64,000 nucleotides of DNA from JABDMH01 sp965222645 (GTDB taxonomy: Bacteria > Bacteroidota > Bacteroidia > Chitinophagales > Saprospiraceae). Below are positions 45,761 through 55,470 of this stretch, one piece after another. The notes beneath the pieces are model-generated. The model saw only the letters and a program-made list of their open reading frames with translations, had not been told where the DNA came from and made no database searches. The stretch covers positions 2,976,001-3,040,000 of the forward strand of contig OZ244968.1 of the NCBI GenBank assembly GCA_965222645.1, given 5' to 3'. Each line of letters opens with the position of its first letter. The first letter of the stretch is position 1. The position numbers and the translations under genes were made by a program.

Positions 45761-46038
45761 CTACTTAGCCACGGCATAAGTACGTCTATTTTTGATCTCT
45801 CGAATAACAGCATCAAGCGTAAAATAGACTTGGGATTTTTCCTGCTCGGAGAAGTCTTCAACTTCTTTAAGGGCGGCTGATCATATCATGGTCCTTCAGT
45901 AGGTTATCATCTTCGGTCTCACCGAGAAGGTAACCTACTGTTGTGTTTAGGAAGCTGGCCAGTCTCTTGGCTGTGTCTATAGATGGGGTGATCTCATCTC
46001 GCTCATATCTAGAAATCTCAGATACTGAAGTCTCAATA
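45761..46038 (-). pseudogene. XRE-family regulator remnant, truncated and frameshifted
   Basis: On the minus strand the segment encodes SVSEISRYERDEITPSIDTAKRLASFLN, the second half of an XRE helix-turn-helix. It continues through TTVGYLLGETEDDNLLKDHDM and then, after a frameshift near 45,878-45,886, ALKEVEDFSEQEKSQVYFTLDAVIREIK to a TAG at 45,761-45,763. The first half of the HTH is missing, cut close to where the orphan RHS fragment begins. The parts match common Bacteroidota XRE proteins of about 110 residues. Confidence 0.75.
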
Positions 46039-46104
46039 ATTCATATCTTCACTATCAGCACCAAAAGTGGTGCAGAAGAATTTTTGAAAGTAGATCATTT
46101 AGGC

Positions 46105-47263
46105 TACAAACGGGCTTCCGCATCGATAGCGACTGGGGTGAGAATACCTACCTAAATAATGAGAAATACCACTACAATGCCTGCCCGTCCGAAGTCGTAG
46201 GACGGAGGCGGGGCATCGAATATGTAGAAGATCACGGGCTGGATCTGAGTATGGCGACCTATCGAATGCTGGATAGTAAAATTGGCAGGTGGCTAGGGGT
46301 TGATCCGAAGGCAGAACTATTATATGGTCATACACCGTATAATTCGATGGGTAATAATCCCATAACTAATGTCGATCCGGACGGGGATTTTTTCTGGGCA
46401 CCCGTTATTATTGGTGCGGCAATTGGGGGTACTCTTGGTGGAATAACTGCAGGTGCCAATGACCGGACGTTCTTAGGAGGTTTTTGGAGAGGAGCGCTTG
46501 TTGGAGCCGTTGGAGGAGCTGTTCCTCAAATTGGCGCAGTTGGAGCTTGAGGGAATGTTGGGGCTGGGGCAGTTACTGGGGCAGTAACAGGGGGTTGAAC
46601 TCTGGGCTTAATGGAGGTAACATATTGCAAGGGGCAGCTATTGGTGGTGCAATTGGAGCAGGTGTCGGTTTGATTCAAGACGGAATAGACTATGCAAAAC
46701 AAATCAAAGCTGCAAGACGCAATTTAATTGCTAGCGGATATGAACCTAAAGGCTCAGTGACTATGTCAGATGCTTCCCTACAGGACTTTGTTGGAGCTCA
46801 TGATGAGCTTAGTTCACTTTACAACACAGCAGGATCTCCAGACTTAGTTGCGGGTAGAGCACCTTCTTTCAGTAAATATAATATTGGATCTGATGGTTTA
46901 TTTATTAATGCTGCAGGTCAACCAACTGCTGGTGTAACTTCAAGTTTAGGTGGTAAAATATCCGTCCATGTTGCACCTGCCAGATTTTCAAGTGCATTAA
47001 AGCTTTATACCACAGTTGGGCATGAATTAAATCATGCAGTAGATTTATTTACAGGTAATTTTGCGTCACTTTCGGCGCTTGGAGGACGTCAATTTACCCG
47101 GAATATATCTGAGTTTCGAGCCCATGGATGGTCATTAAATGTAGGAAGACAAATTGGTTTTGAAACCGCAAGACATCAAGCCGCTCTTTCTTTATACAGG
47201 TCTAGTATGAGTGCAGGAGATTGGGCTAATTATGCTAAGCTGTTGAGCATTTTTGGATTTTAA
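46105..47263 (+). pseudogene. Orphan RHS tail with a second metallopeptidase tip (HELNH)
   Basis: This is a displaced copy of the RHS core end plus a different tip. From about 46,118 the frame encodes GFRIDSDWGENTYLNNEKYHYN, an 11-codon insertion, then GIEYVEDHG and SKIGRWLGVDPKAELL...NVDPDGDFFWAP and a Gly/Ala-rich linker. An in-frame TGA lies at 46,548-46,550 (probably from GGA), and the frame shifts at the G-run 46,590-46,594. It then continues as LNSGLNGGNILQG to a 200-residue tip containing TTVGHELNHAVDLFTG (HExxH at 47,031-47,045). It lacks a start, a signal and all N-terminal RHS parts. It is a silent tip cassette or debris of an older toxin. Confidence 0.8.
46179..46214. repeat. 33-bp palindromic insertion within the RHS orphan
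   Basis: Compared with the intact RHS gene at 44,226-44,250, this copy has 33 extra bases. They contain CCCGTCC-GAAGTCGTA-GGACGG, part of a longer imperfect palindrome (GCCTGCCCGTCC / GGACGGAGGCGGGGC). The insertion is a multiple of three and adds 11 codons without a stop. It resembles a REP-like mobile palindrome of the kind scattered in Bacteroidota genomes. Confidence 0.75.
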
Positions 47264-47273
47264 AACATAACCA

Positions 47274-47729
47274 ATGAAAGCATATATTATACTACTAGTA
47301 ATTAGCTTCGCCTCATGCAAAACGACACAAAACATTAAGCAACAAGGCATGTCCGTTGATTATGATTTAGTAAACAAAGTGCTCAGTAGCTATTCAAGTG
47401 ATGGCTGTCTTCAACCAACTTCAATAAGACTTGATTTTAAATTTCCGGAAGAATTCAAAAATGACAACGACCTGTTCACAGATACTCAATTGATTTTTAT
47501 TGAGAAGGAACTGGAGCAACCTGCTATAACATGGAATGTAGAGAAGCTTGAGAGTTATGTTTTAGGCAAGGGTAAGAACTGCTTACAAATAGCTCGACCA
47601 ATAATGGTCGAAAACTCAACGATGGCATTTATCTACTTGACTGATGGACAAAGTGAGTTCTACGATGTGTACCAACTTAATCAAGGGCAATGGGACTTAA
47701 AAGAGAACCTAATCACGTTGATAAATTAA
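47274..47729 (+). CDS. Putative immunity lipoprotein for the orphan HELNH tip
   Basis: The 151-residue protein starts MKAYIILLVISFASC, a lipoprotein signal, and is otherwise an unrecognised alpha/beta sequence. It lies ten bases after the orphan tip, mirroring the toxin-immunity order upstream, but shares no clear similarity with the first immunity protein. Unlike the tip it is intact, which fits retention of immunity after loss of toxin expression. The role is inferred from position. Confidence 0.6.
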   Translation: MKAYIILLVISFASCKTTQNIKQQGMSVDYDLVNKVLSSYSSDGCLQPTSIRLDFKFPEEFKNDNDLFTDTQLIFIEKELEQPAITWNVEKLESYVLGKGKNCLQIARPIMVENSTMAFIYLTDGQSEFYDVYQLNQGQWDLKENLITLIN

Positions 47730-48110
47730 ACGACCAATTTAATTTTGCCATCGAGTAGATCTTTCATCCGCTTTTTGGTAAGTATAGAATTAATGATTTT
47801 GATGAGGGCATTTTTTTCTACGAGTGGAATTGGGAAATCATCGGTACAAGTTAAAGCTGAAAGTACTGCATTATCTAATATCGGGTAATGGTGATTTAAA
47901 AAGTGGCCTCGATGGCCAGTTATTAAAAAAACTAAAAGTGAATGACGCCATATCACTTTGTTCTAAACGTGATAATTTCACGTTCAGTGTACTAAATTCG
48001 CTTAAAATGTCGACAATGTCAAGTCTTAATGGAAAATCGAGTGGGAGTTTGATATCAGGAAAATGCCATATAACTCTGCTATCAATAAGGTACAAACGAT
48101 AAACCCCCAT
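47726..48110 (-). pseudogene. Possible decayed gene of unknown family
   Basis: Two overlapping minus-strand frames (48,110-47,871 and 47,956-47,726) read as one continuous protein if a one-base shift is allowed near 47,880-47,900 (...FFNNWPSRPLF / NHHYPILDNAVLSALTCTDDF...). The composition looks like a real, soluble protein, but I do not recognise it and there is no upstream start context. The remainder to 48,244 shows nothing. Confidence 0.3.
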
Positions 48111-48244
48111 CTAGGGCATCAGTAAAATAACCCCTGTTTAAGATTCCCATTATTCACAAGAAAAATCACTTCTTCGCGAGCTCAAGAAATAGGGAAGGTC
48201 ATATGCATCAAAACTTAAACTAAACTTCTAACAGGACACGCTGA

Positions 48245-50728
48245 TCATCCTCGCGCACTTACTCTACTCCCACTTTTACTCTCCCACACGGGTTGCCAGA
48301 TGAGATATGCTCCATCTACCCGCACATCTGTGCGCCGTGGCTTAATGGCATCACGGGTGATTCCTTCTGCAGCGGCATCCCACTTATCTTTTATCGCCTG
48401 AAATTGTTCTTCAAGATCATGCTCCAATTCTCGATAATCTTCGTGAAGATCCTCGAGCTCTTCTTCAATGGATTCTACATTTTGAGATACCTTCCTACGC
48501 ATTCTGCTTTTTGTCGTTACACTGCTTATCGACCTTCTGCGACGTCCTGAAAAAACCGAAAAAATAGTCTCGGCAACTCCCACGATCTCCGCCGTCTTAC
48601 GATGTCTTAGATCTGCCTTCTGTGTCTCCAATTTATTTTCCTCCCGCCTTATTCTATCGGAAATCCGTTCGAACTTGGTTTCGTACCGGTCCTGTATTTT
48701 ATCAATCTCGTCATCCCTCTCTTCACGAGCTTCTTGCATTATTCGCAATTGAAACGACTCCACACTTTCGCCAGGCTTCTGATACATTTCCAACTCCTCA
48801 TGCTCGTAAAGCGGATATTCTTTTTCCCTATACAAATAGTCTGAAAATTCTTTTTTTACCTTATTTATTTCCTTCGAAGAATTTAGAGAGCCGGGTATAT
48901 CACCCCATACGACCTTGATATTTTCAGGGTGATCTGGTTTTTTCAATAACGATCGTTCTATATCCTGAACTTCGATCACCTGATCCCAGTCCACCCTTCC
49001 GAAGGCATCCGGAGGGGGTGCCAACACAGAAATTTCTTCGATCTGATCAATGTCGCGTTTTGCGTTATAAAATCTCACTTTACCCACACATAATATCATG
49101 GGTTCGTATCGCAACAAGAGTTCTCCTTCGGTTTCCATTTCTACTCTCGCCACGGATTCTGATTTCCAAACAGCAAAAAACCGTTGCTCCACAGACGGAT
49201 CAAGTGATGGTCGCATTTCCTTGTACTTCTCCGGAGTAGAAGTCACGATTTTCTCATCAGGTCCATTCGAAACAGGATTCACCGGGGAAGGCTTTTGTTC
49301 TCCAACCAGCAACCTTAATTGCGGTCTTGTCAGAGGCCCCCTGAGATAAGACATTGCCCAACGGGTGTGAAAAACGATGGGATGATCCTCATGAACATTG
49401 TGATACAAAAAGACACGGGATGACAGTGCTGAAATTATCTCGTCAAAATCAAATTGGTCGGTCGTACCCGCTTCTGCGATCGCTCCCTTCAGGCCATCCA
49501 GGACTCTCTCCTTGTCGCGGTCAGTTTGCAACTTACCAATAAACCAGGTGCCTGCATTTGACAGGCCTTTATAATCAATATCCACGGGATTTTGTGTAAC
49601 TAAAATCGCTCCGAGACCATATGCTCTTGCTTGCTTTAAGATCGTAAGGAGTGGCTTTTTTGCAGGGGGATTTGCCGTGGGTGGAAAATATCCAAAAATT
49701 TCATCAAAATAAACCAGACTGCGAAGGCTCGAAGTCCCTGACTGCCTCCGCATCCAGGTGACCAGGCTATTTAATAGTAGCGTGACGAAAAACATTCTTT
49801 CGCTCTCGGAAAGATGAGCGATGTAGAAAATACTGTGCCTGGGTTTGCCATCCGCTGTAAAATAGATCTTATCAATATCCAGCGGATCACCTCTAAGCCA
49901 ATTTGAAAATTGAGGAGAAGCAACAAGTGCATTAAACTCCATAGCCAGATTAAATCTGTCTTTTTCAGGAAAAAATGTATCGACGTCGAATACTCCCAGT
50001 TTTTCTACAGGAGGTGTCTGTACACTTAAAATCAACTTAGATAAATCCAGGTCCTCTCCCTTTCTCCAATAGTGCTCAAAAATCGTGGCCAATAGTATTC
50101 CCTCTCTACTTCTTACAGGGTCTTCATCATTACCAATCATCCCCAACAAAGCTGCCACCGTGCCCTGGATTCTCTCCCTGAGCATTTCGGCTTCTTTATC
50201 AAAATCCACATCTGGAGCAGCAAAGGATCCCATGATATTAACCGGAATTCCGGCATCTGATCCCGGCGTATAAATTCGGTACTCCACGCTATTTTTTAAA
50301 GCTGCAATCCGATTTCCGTCCTGCCCCCATTTTGCAAGACCGTCCTTCCACAATTTTGCAGTTGCGGCAGCAAACTCCTCCACGCTCATATTCTTGCGAC
50401 TGGCATCATCGGAATTTATCCACGGACGAAAATCATCTGGTGAGAGATTTTCAAACTGTAATAAAAGATTGGTCATGTCCCCCTTGGGATCAATTATAAT
50501 GGCCGGCACCTTATCCAAAGCTGCTTCCTCCAAAAGGTCGATGCACAATCCGGTCTTTCCGCTCCCAGTCATACCCACACAGATAGCATGGGTAGTCAAA
50601 TCACGGGCATCATAATTGATTATCTCCTCACTGAGCTCATTTTTTTTTCGATTATAAACAGCTCCTAAATAAAATGATCCTAATTTTTCAGGTGGTGGCT
50701 TAATCATATTATTATAGATTTTGCTCAA
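48245..50728 (-). CDS. HerA/DUF853-type ATPase
   Basis: The 827-residue protein belongs to the HerA/FtsK-like P-loop ATPases often annotated as ATP-binding protein or DUF853/DUF87. Walker A is GMTGSGKTG (K58), followed by IIIDPKGDMTNLLLQF. Walker B is SLVYFDEIFG at about residue 340, and a sensor region KQARAYGLGAILVTQNPVDID follows. The C-terminal third is a long charged coiled coil (residues about 650-780: YETKFERISDRIRREENKLETQ and similar). It is a cytoplasmic motor or helicase-like protein of unknown role that occurs as a lone gene in many bacteria. The nearest upstream gene, a SnoaL-like protein, is 30 bases away. Confidence 0.82.
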   Translation of the reverse strand: MSKIYNNMIKPPPEKLGSFYLGAVYNRKKNELSEEIINYDARDLTTHAICVGMTGSGKTGLCIDLLEEAALDKVPAIIIDPKGDMTNLLLQFENLSPDDFRPWINSDDASRKNMSVEEFAAATAKLWKDGLAKWGQDGNRIAALKNSVEYRIYTPGSDAGIPVNIMGSFAAPDVDFDKEAEMLRERIQGTVAALLGMIGNDEDPVRSREGILLATIFEHYWRKGEDLDLSKLILSVQTPPVEKLGVFDVDTFFPEKDRFNLAMEFNALVASPQFSNWLRGDPLDIDKIYFTADGKPRHSIFYIAHLSESERMFFVTLLLNSLVTWMRRQSGTSSLRSLVYFDEIFGYFPPTANPPAKKPLLTILKQARAYGLGAILVTQNPVDIDYKGLSNAGTWFIGKLQTDRDKERVLDGLKGAIAEAGTTDQFDFDEIISALSSRVFLYHNVHEDHPIVFHTRWAMSYLRGPLTRPQLRLLVGEQKPSPVNPVSNGPDEKIVTSTPEKYKEMRPSLDPSVEQRFFAVWKSESVARVEMETEGELLLRYEPMILCVGKVRFYNAKRDIDQIEEISVLAPPPDAFGRVDWDQVIEVQDIERSLLKKPDHPENIKVVWGDIPGSLNSSKEINKVKKEFSDYLYREKEYPLYEHEELEMYQKPGESVESFQLRIMQEAREERDDEIDKIQDRYETKFERISDRIRREENKLETQKADLRHRKTAEIVGVAETIFSVFSGRRRRSISSVTTKSRMRRKVSQNVESIEEELEDLHEDYRELEHDLEEQFQAIKDKWDAAAEGITRDAIKPRRTDVRVDGAYLIWQPVWESKSGSRVSARG

Positions 50729-50758
50729 GAGATAATTCTCAAGAATAACAGATGAAGA

Positions 50759-51142
50759 TTATTTATCACCACCTGCAGGTTGATAGAAAAATCGCTCTTC
50801 TACGATTTTACCATCTTCTACTTTATAAACACATATTTCTTCAAATGTCATTCTTCCCATACCCTTAAACGTGATATCATTATTCATGCTCAGACTAAAA
50901 TAATTACCACCAATTACCGGATCACTTATTTCAAAGTTGTGTGTCTCTTCGACCGAAGCTGCCCATTGATCACCCTTTTTCTTGATCGCATCAAGACCCT
51001 CTACAGGAGGCCAGGGAGCCCCTTCCGGCTCGATACTGCATGCGTGATCCGCATAAAGCTCGTTCTGTGCTCGATCCCACTGGCCGGCCCGGCATAGTGT
51101 GACTAGTTTATCAGCTACTTCCTTTGTTGTCATATTCTTCAT
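50759..51142 (-). CDS. SnoaL/NTF2-like protein
   Basis: The protein of 127 residues has the NTF2-like cone fold pattern. An N-terminal helix (KEVADKLVTLCRAGQWDRAQNELYADHA) precedes the strand WPPVEGLDAIKKK, and the sheet ends with EEICVYKVEDGKIVEERFFYQP. The start was taken as ATG 51,142; the upstream open frame (51,184) adds a segment without features. The family includes hydrolases, isomerases and ligand-binding proteins, and no specific activity can be assigned. Confidence 0.8.
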   Translation of the reverse strand: MKNMTTKEVADKLVTLCRAGQWDRAQNELYADHACSIEPEGAPWPPVEGLDAIKKKGDQWAASVEETHNFEISDPVIGGNYFSLSMNNDITFKGMGRMTFEEICVYKVEDGKIVEERFFYQPAGGDK

Positions 51143-51431
51143 TTCTTTTTTGACAATGGTACGGATTTTCAAAATCAATATCAAGTAGCTTTATAGCAGA
51201 TTGGCGGCCGTAACTGAATGAAAGCGATATCAATAGGGACGGATTCATCTCTCATTGTTTAGAAAAGTGTTCGACCTCAAATAATGGGATTTAGGCACTT
51301 ACACCTCTGATCTCTTCAAATAACAGCCTCAATATGTCCAATTGACTAGAGCTTTGTGCATATTAGCATCGATAATGTCCTTAAGAGCTATAGATTGATA
51401 CACGGATATGATTATATATCAACACATTTCT

Positions 51432-54400
51432 ATGAAAATTTTACTATTTATCCCTTTTTTACTCGTATTTCTGACACCCTTTTCTCTTGCGGATGCACAA
51501 ACAAATGAACGACCAAACATAATCTTCATCCTTACCGATGACCAGAGATTTGATGCCTTGGGCTACGCCGGCAATGAATTATCGCATACCCCTGAAATGG
51601 ATGCACTGGCCAGGGAAGGGACTTTCTTTCACAAAGCCATGGTTACCACACCCATTTGTGCGGCCAGTAGGGCAAGTATCCTGACCGGCCTCTATGAGCG
51701 CACCCACCGTTTCAATTTTCGCACGGGCAATATCCGGGAAGACTACATGCGCCTCACATACCCAAAACTATTGCGTGACGCGGGGTATATAACAGCATTT
51801 TACGGAAAATACGGCATCCGGTATGATGGTGAGGATTTGCTTTTTGACGAATATGAAATCTATGATCGCAACAATAGGTATAAAGACAGGCGGGGTTATT
51901 ACTTTAAAACCCTTGGAAAGGATACGGTACATCTCACTCGATACACGGGTGAAAAGGCTTTGGAATTTATTGATGGGACTAACCCGGATCGGCCATTTTG
52001 CTTATCTCTAAGTTTTAGTGCTCCCCATGCTCACGATGGAGCTAAGGAACAATATTTTTGGCAAGATGAAACAGATAGCCACCTTCAAAATATTACCGTG
52101 CCCGTGGCCAATCTGGGAGAAGACAAATACTTCGATGCTCTACCGGATTTTATAAAGACAGGATTTAACAGACTGCGATGGACATGGCGATTTGACACAC
52201 CTGAAAAATACCAGCACAGCGTGAAGGGTTATCACCGGATGATCTCAGGTATTGATTTGGAAATCCGAAAAATCCGAAAAAAATTAACGGACAAGGGATT
52301 TGCGGATAATACGGTAATCATTTTGATGGGTGACAATGGATATTTCTTGGGTGAAAGGCAAATGGCAGGCAAATGGCTTATGTACGATAATTCAGTACGT
52401 GTACCATTGATAATCTATGATCCGCGCGTAAACGACCAGGTTGAAAGCGATGAATTTGCATTAAATGTTGACATTCCCTCCACAATCGTCGACCTGGCCG
52501 GAATTGCGTCACCCCCATCCTGGCATGGCACCAGCCTCCTTCCTATCGTGCGAAAAAAAACCTCTAGCCTGAATCGCGATACTGCCCTAATTGAACATAT
52601 CTGGGAATTTGATAAGATCCAGCCCAGTGAGGGTGTGCGGACCAAAGAATGGAAGTACTTCCGTTATGTCAATGATAAATCCGTCGAAGAATTATACAAT
52701 TTGAAAACTGACCCACGGGAAACAATCAACCTGGCTGATGATCCTGACTATCAAGTCAGCCTCCTTGCCCTCCGCAAAAAATGTGACGAATTGATAATTC
52801 GGTACAGCGATAAATATGCTCAGCCCCCAGAGGAATTATCTGTCGAATTTATACGCAGGCCCACGTCTGTTTTTTTGAAAGACCATCAGCCGGAGTTCGC
52901 CTGGATAGTGCCTGACGAATCGGTTTTTCAATCGGGATATCAGGTACTGGTTGCATCCTCACAAGAAAAGATTGACAATAATATTGGCGATATGTGGGAT
53001 TCCGGAGAAGTGCGATCTGGAAGTTCCGCAGACATCGAATACCGTGGTGCAACGCTTCAGGAGGGAAAAAGATATTATTGGAAGGTTCGCATCTTCGACG
53101 AAGTCAATCGATTGACAAGCTATTCGGATGTTCAATCATTCCGAGTCGGAGTCGTTGACTCAACAATTACTACTCCCAACATTTTTCAGGTTGACCGCAT
53201 CCATCCCATAAAATTTCAGAAAATAGGCCCAGGGTCATATTTTGTAGATTTTGGTAAGGCAGCCTTTGCAAATATGGAAATAAACTACCTCGCCAGAAGT
53301 CCACACACACTGACCGTGCGAATCGGCGAGCAATTGTCAGATGGTAAAATAAATCAAACTCCCCAGGGACATATACGGTATGCCGAGGTAAAGATTCCGG
53401 TCTCCCCTGAGCAAGAGACATACACCTTACCACTTATTCCGGACGAGAGAAACACAAAATCGATCGCAGTCACAATGCCTGACTCCTTCCCGGTATTATT
53501 GCCTTTCAGATATGCAGAAATCGACGATGCCCAGGTAGAAATTAAATCTGAATCCCTGACACAATTGGCGCACCACAGTTATTGGGATGATCGACAAAGC
53601 TATTTTGAGAGTTCAGATGACGTTTTGGATCAAGTCTGGGATCTATGCAAATACTCGATAAAAGCGACGACTTTTGCAGGTTATTATGTAGACGGCGATC
53701 GTGAGCGCATACCCTATGAAGCGGATGCCTATTTAAATCAGCTGAGCCACTACACTACCGATCGCGAGTACGCCATAGCCCGTAACACGATTGAATATTT
53801 TATGGAATACCCTACATGGCCTACGGAATGGCAGCAACATTTGGCGTTGATGTTTTATGCCGACTATAAATATACCGGCAATACTGAGCTCATAAAGAAA
53901 TACTACGAGCCTCTCAAGCACAAGACCTTGATGGAGCTTAGAAGGGAGGATGGCCTTATCAGTTCGGAAGCTGTTACACCCGAGTTTATGAAAAAGTTAG
54001 GGTTTAAAGATCCCGAAGTTAAATTAAAGGACATTGTAGATTGGCCTTCAGCTGGCTGGCAAGGAAATCCTGAGGTCAAGGGTGAAAGAGACGGATATGT
54101 ATTTAGGCCCATCAACACTGTAATAAACAGTCTCTTTTATCAAAACATGAAGATTATGGCGGAATTTGCCCAGGTGCTCGGGAGGCCAAATGAGGCGATT
54201 GTTTTTGAATTAATGGCCTTGCAAGCCAAAAAATCGATAAACGAAAAATTGCTCAATTCCTCTTCTGGTATCTATATAGATGGAGAAGGGACAGATCACT
54301 CATCCCTGCATGCAAACATGATGGCCCTGGCCTTTGATATTGTCCCGGAGGAGCACAAGCAATCTGTTGTTGATTTTATTAAGAGCAGAGGGATGGCCTG

Positions 54401-54932
54401 TAGCGTATACGGTGCCCAATATCTTATGGAAGCTTTGTATAATGCCAATGAGGCAGACTACGCCCTCGAATTAATGACGGCTCAACATGATCGCAGTTGG
54501 TATAATATGATTAAGGTGGGATCTACTATTACACTCGAAGCCTGGGATATGAAATACAAGCCCAATGCAGATTGGAATCACGCCTGGGGAGCCGTACCAG
54601 CTAATATCATTCCACGCTTCTTGTGGGGGATACAGCCCAAAACTGCAGGGTTTGGTGTGGCTCAAATTAAGCCACAAATGAGTACATTAAAACACAGTAA
54701 AATTGAAGTGCCCACAATCAAGGGAAATATAAAAGGAGAATATAACTTTATCAACAACAGGTTGCAGACTTATAAAATCGAGTTACCTGCAAATATGGTC
54801 GGGGAATTTGAAGTTATTGGTGCCGCTGGCAAAGAAGTAAGACTCAATGGCCAAAAAGTCAGCCTCGCGTTTGGATCTATTCGGTTAGCCCCCGGTATAA
54901 ACGAAATTTCTCTTATTGTCAACTCGTTCTGA
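51432..54932 (+). CDS. Sulfatase-GH78 alpha-L-rhamnosidase fusion
   Basis: This is a bimodular exported enzyme of 1,166 residues with a signal peptide (ILLFIPFLLVFLTPFSLADAQ). Residues about 25-480 form an S1 sulfatase with the formylglycine motif CAASR (C76), NIIFILTDDQRFDALG and LMGDNGYFLGERQMAGKW. A beta-sandwich (YQVLVASSQEKIDNN...YYWKVRIFDE) leads to a GH78 (alpha/alpha)6 domain with DGDRERIPYEADAYL near residue 753 and LEAWDMKYKPNADWNHAWGA near residue 1036, where the acid/base Glu residues are expected. S1-GH78 fusions are known from ulvan loci (for example Formosa agariphila), where they desulfate and release rhamnose. ATG 51,432 was preferred over 51,408 because it starts the signal peptide. 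The rhamnose mutarotase follows. Confidence 0.92.
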   Translation: MKILLFIPFLLVFLTPFSLADAQTNERPNIIFILTDDQRFDALGYAGNELSHTPEMDALAREGTFFHKAMVTTPICAASRASILTGLYERTHRFNFRTGNIREDYMRLTYPKLLRDAGYITAFYGKYGIRYDGEDLLFDEYEIYDRNNRYKDRRGYYFKTLGKDTVHLTRYTGEKALEFIDGTNPDRPFCLSLSFSAPHAHDGAKEQYFWQDETDSHLQNITVPVANLGEDKYFDALPDFIKTGFNRLRWTWRFDTPEKYQHSVKGYHRMISGIDLEIRKIRKKLTDKGFADNTVIILMGDNGYFLGERQMAGKWLMYDNSVRVPLIIYDPRVNDQVESDEFALNVDIPSTIVDLAGIASPPSWHGTSLLPIVRKKTSSLNRDTALIEHIWEFDKIQPSEGVRTKEWKYFRYVNDKSVEELYNLKTDPRETINLADDPDYQVSLLALRKKCDELIIRYSDKYAQPPEELSVEFIRRPTSVFLKDHQPEFAWIVPDESVFQSGYQVLVASSQEKIDNNIGDMWDSGEVRSGSSADIEYRGATLQEGKRYYWKVRIFDEVNRLTSYSDVQSFRVGVVDSTITTPNIFQVDRIHPIKFQKIGPGSYFVDFGKAAFANMEINYLARSPHTLTVRIGEQLSDGKINQTPQGHIRYAEVKIPVSPEQETYTLPLIPDERNTKSIAVTMPDSFPVLLPFRYAEIDDAQVEIKSESLTQLAHHSYWDDRQSYFESSDDVLDQVWDLCKYSIKATTFAGYYVDGDRERIPYEADAYLNQLSHYTTDREYAIARNTIEYFMEYPTWPTEWQQHLALMFYADYKYTGNTELIKKYYEPLKHKTLMELRREDGLISSEAVTPEFMKKLGFKDPEVKLKDIVDWPSAGWQGNPEVKGERDGYVFRPINTVINSLFYQNMKIMAEFAQVLGRPNEAIVFELMALQAKKSINEKLLNSSSGIYIDGEGTDHSSLHANMMALAFDIVPEEHKQSVVDFIKSRGMACSVYGAQYLMEALYNANEADYALELMTAQHDRSWYNMIKVGSTITLEAWDMKYKPNADWNHAWGAVPANIIPRFLWGIQPKTAGFGVAQIKPQMSTLKHSKIEVPTIKGNIKGEYNFINNRLQTYKIELPANMVGEFEVIGAAGKEVRLNGQKVSLAFGSIRLAPGINEISLIVNSF

Positions 54933-54952
54933 TTTTATTGAATAAATAATTC

Positions 54953-55267
54953 ATGCAGAGACTTGCTTTTAAAATGCAACTTAAGCCCGGACAGAAGTCG
55001 GAATATGAAAAAAGGCATAACGCGATATGGCCCGAATTAAAAGAGCTGCTCAAAAGTGCCGGCATCTGTGAATATTCGATTTTCCTTGATGACGAAACTA
55101 ATACTCTGTTTGCGTTCCAGAAGGTGTCCGGAAAAAGTGGATCTCAGGATTTGGCAACGAGTCCTATCGTCAGGAAGTGGTGGGATTACATGGCAGATAT
55201 CATGGAGGTAAATCCTGATCATTCACCCGTTTCGGTCGTGCTGGAGGAAATATTTTATTTGGAGTAA
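54953..55267 (+). CDS. rhaM: L-rhamnose mutarotase
   Basis: The 104-residue protein has full RhaM length and motifs: QLKPGQKSEYEKRHNAIWPEL with H22, CEYSIFLDDETNTLFAF, and PIVRKWWDYMADIMEVN. It interconverts alpha- and beta-L-rhamnose in the cytoplasm. Its position 20 bases after the sulfatase-GH78 gene indicates that the fusion enzyme releases L-rhamnose. The isomerase, kinase and aldolase of rhamnose catabolism are not in the window. Confidence 0.95.
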   Translation: MQRLAFKMQLKPGQKSEYEKRHNAIWPELKELLKSAGICEYSIFLDDETNTLFAFQKVSGKSGSQDLATSPIVRKWWDYMADIMEVNPDHSPVSVVLEEIFYLE

Positions 55268-55470
55268 ATCCGGTGATTTCCCATCATCTATCAATAGAGT
55301 TCCCAAACTCTCCCCTCTCACTCATCTATTAAAGGAATGGAAAATCAGTCTAAGAGGAATAAAACGCAATAGATTTTTCAATTTGTTTAACTTTTTTGCT
55401 TAAAACTTAAACAAAATAGAGTGAAGGCCTGTTTTCTGTTTAATGTAAATTAAAAATACTTAAACAAATA

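Noticed and set aside
45943..46155. 70-codon plus-strand frame joining the XRE remnant region to the RHS repeat
   Set aside because: It crosses the antisense regulator remnant and enters the RHS duplication out of its proper frame.
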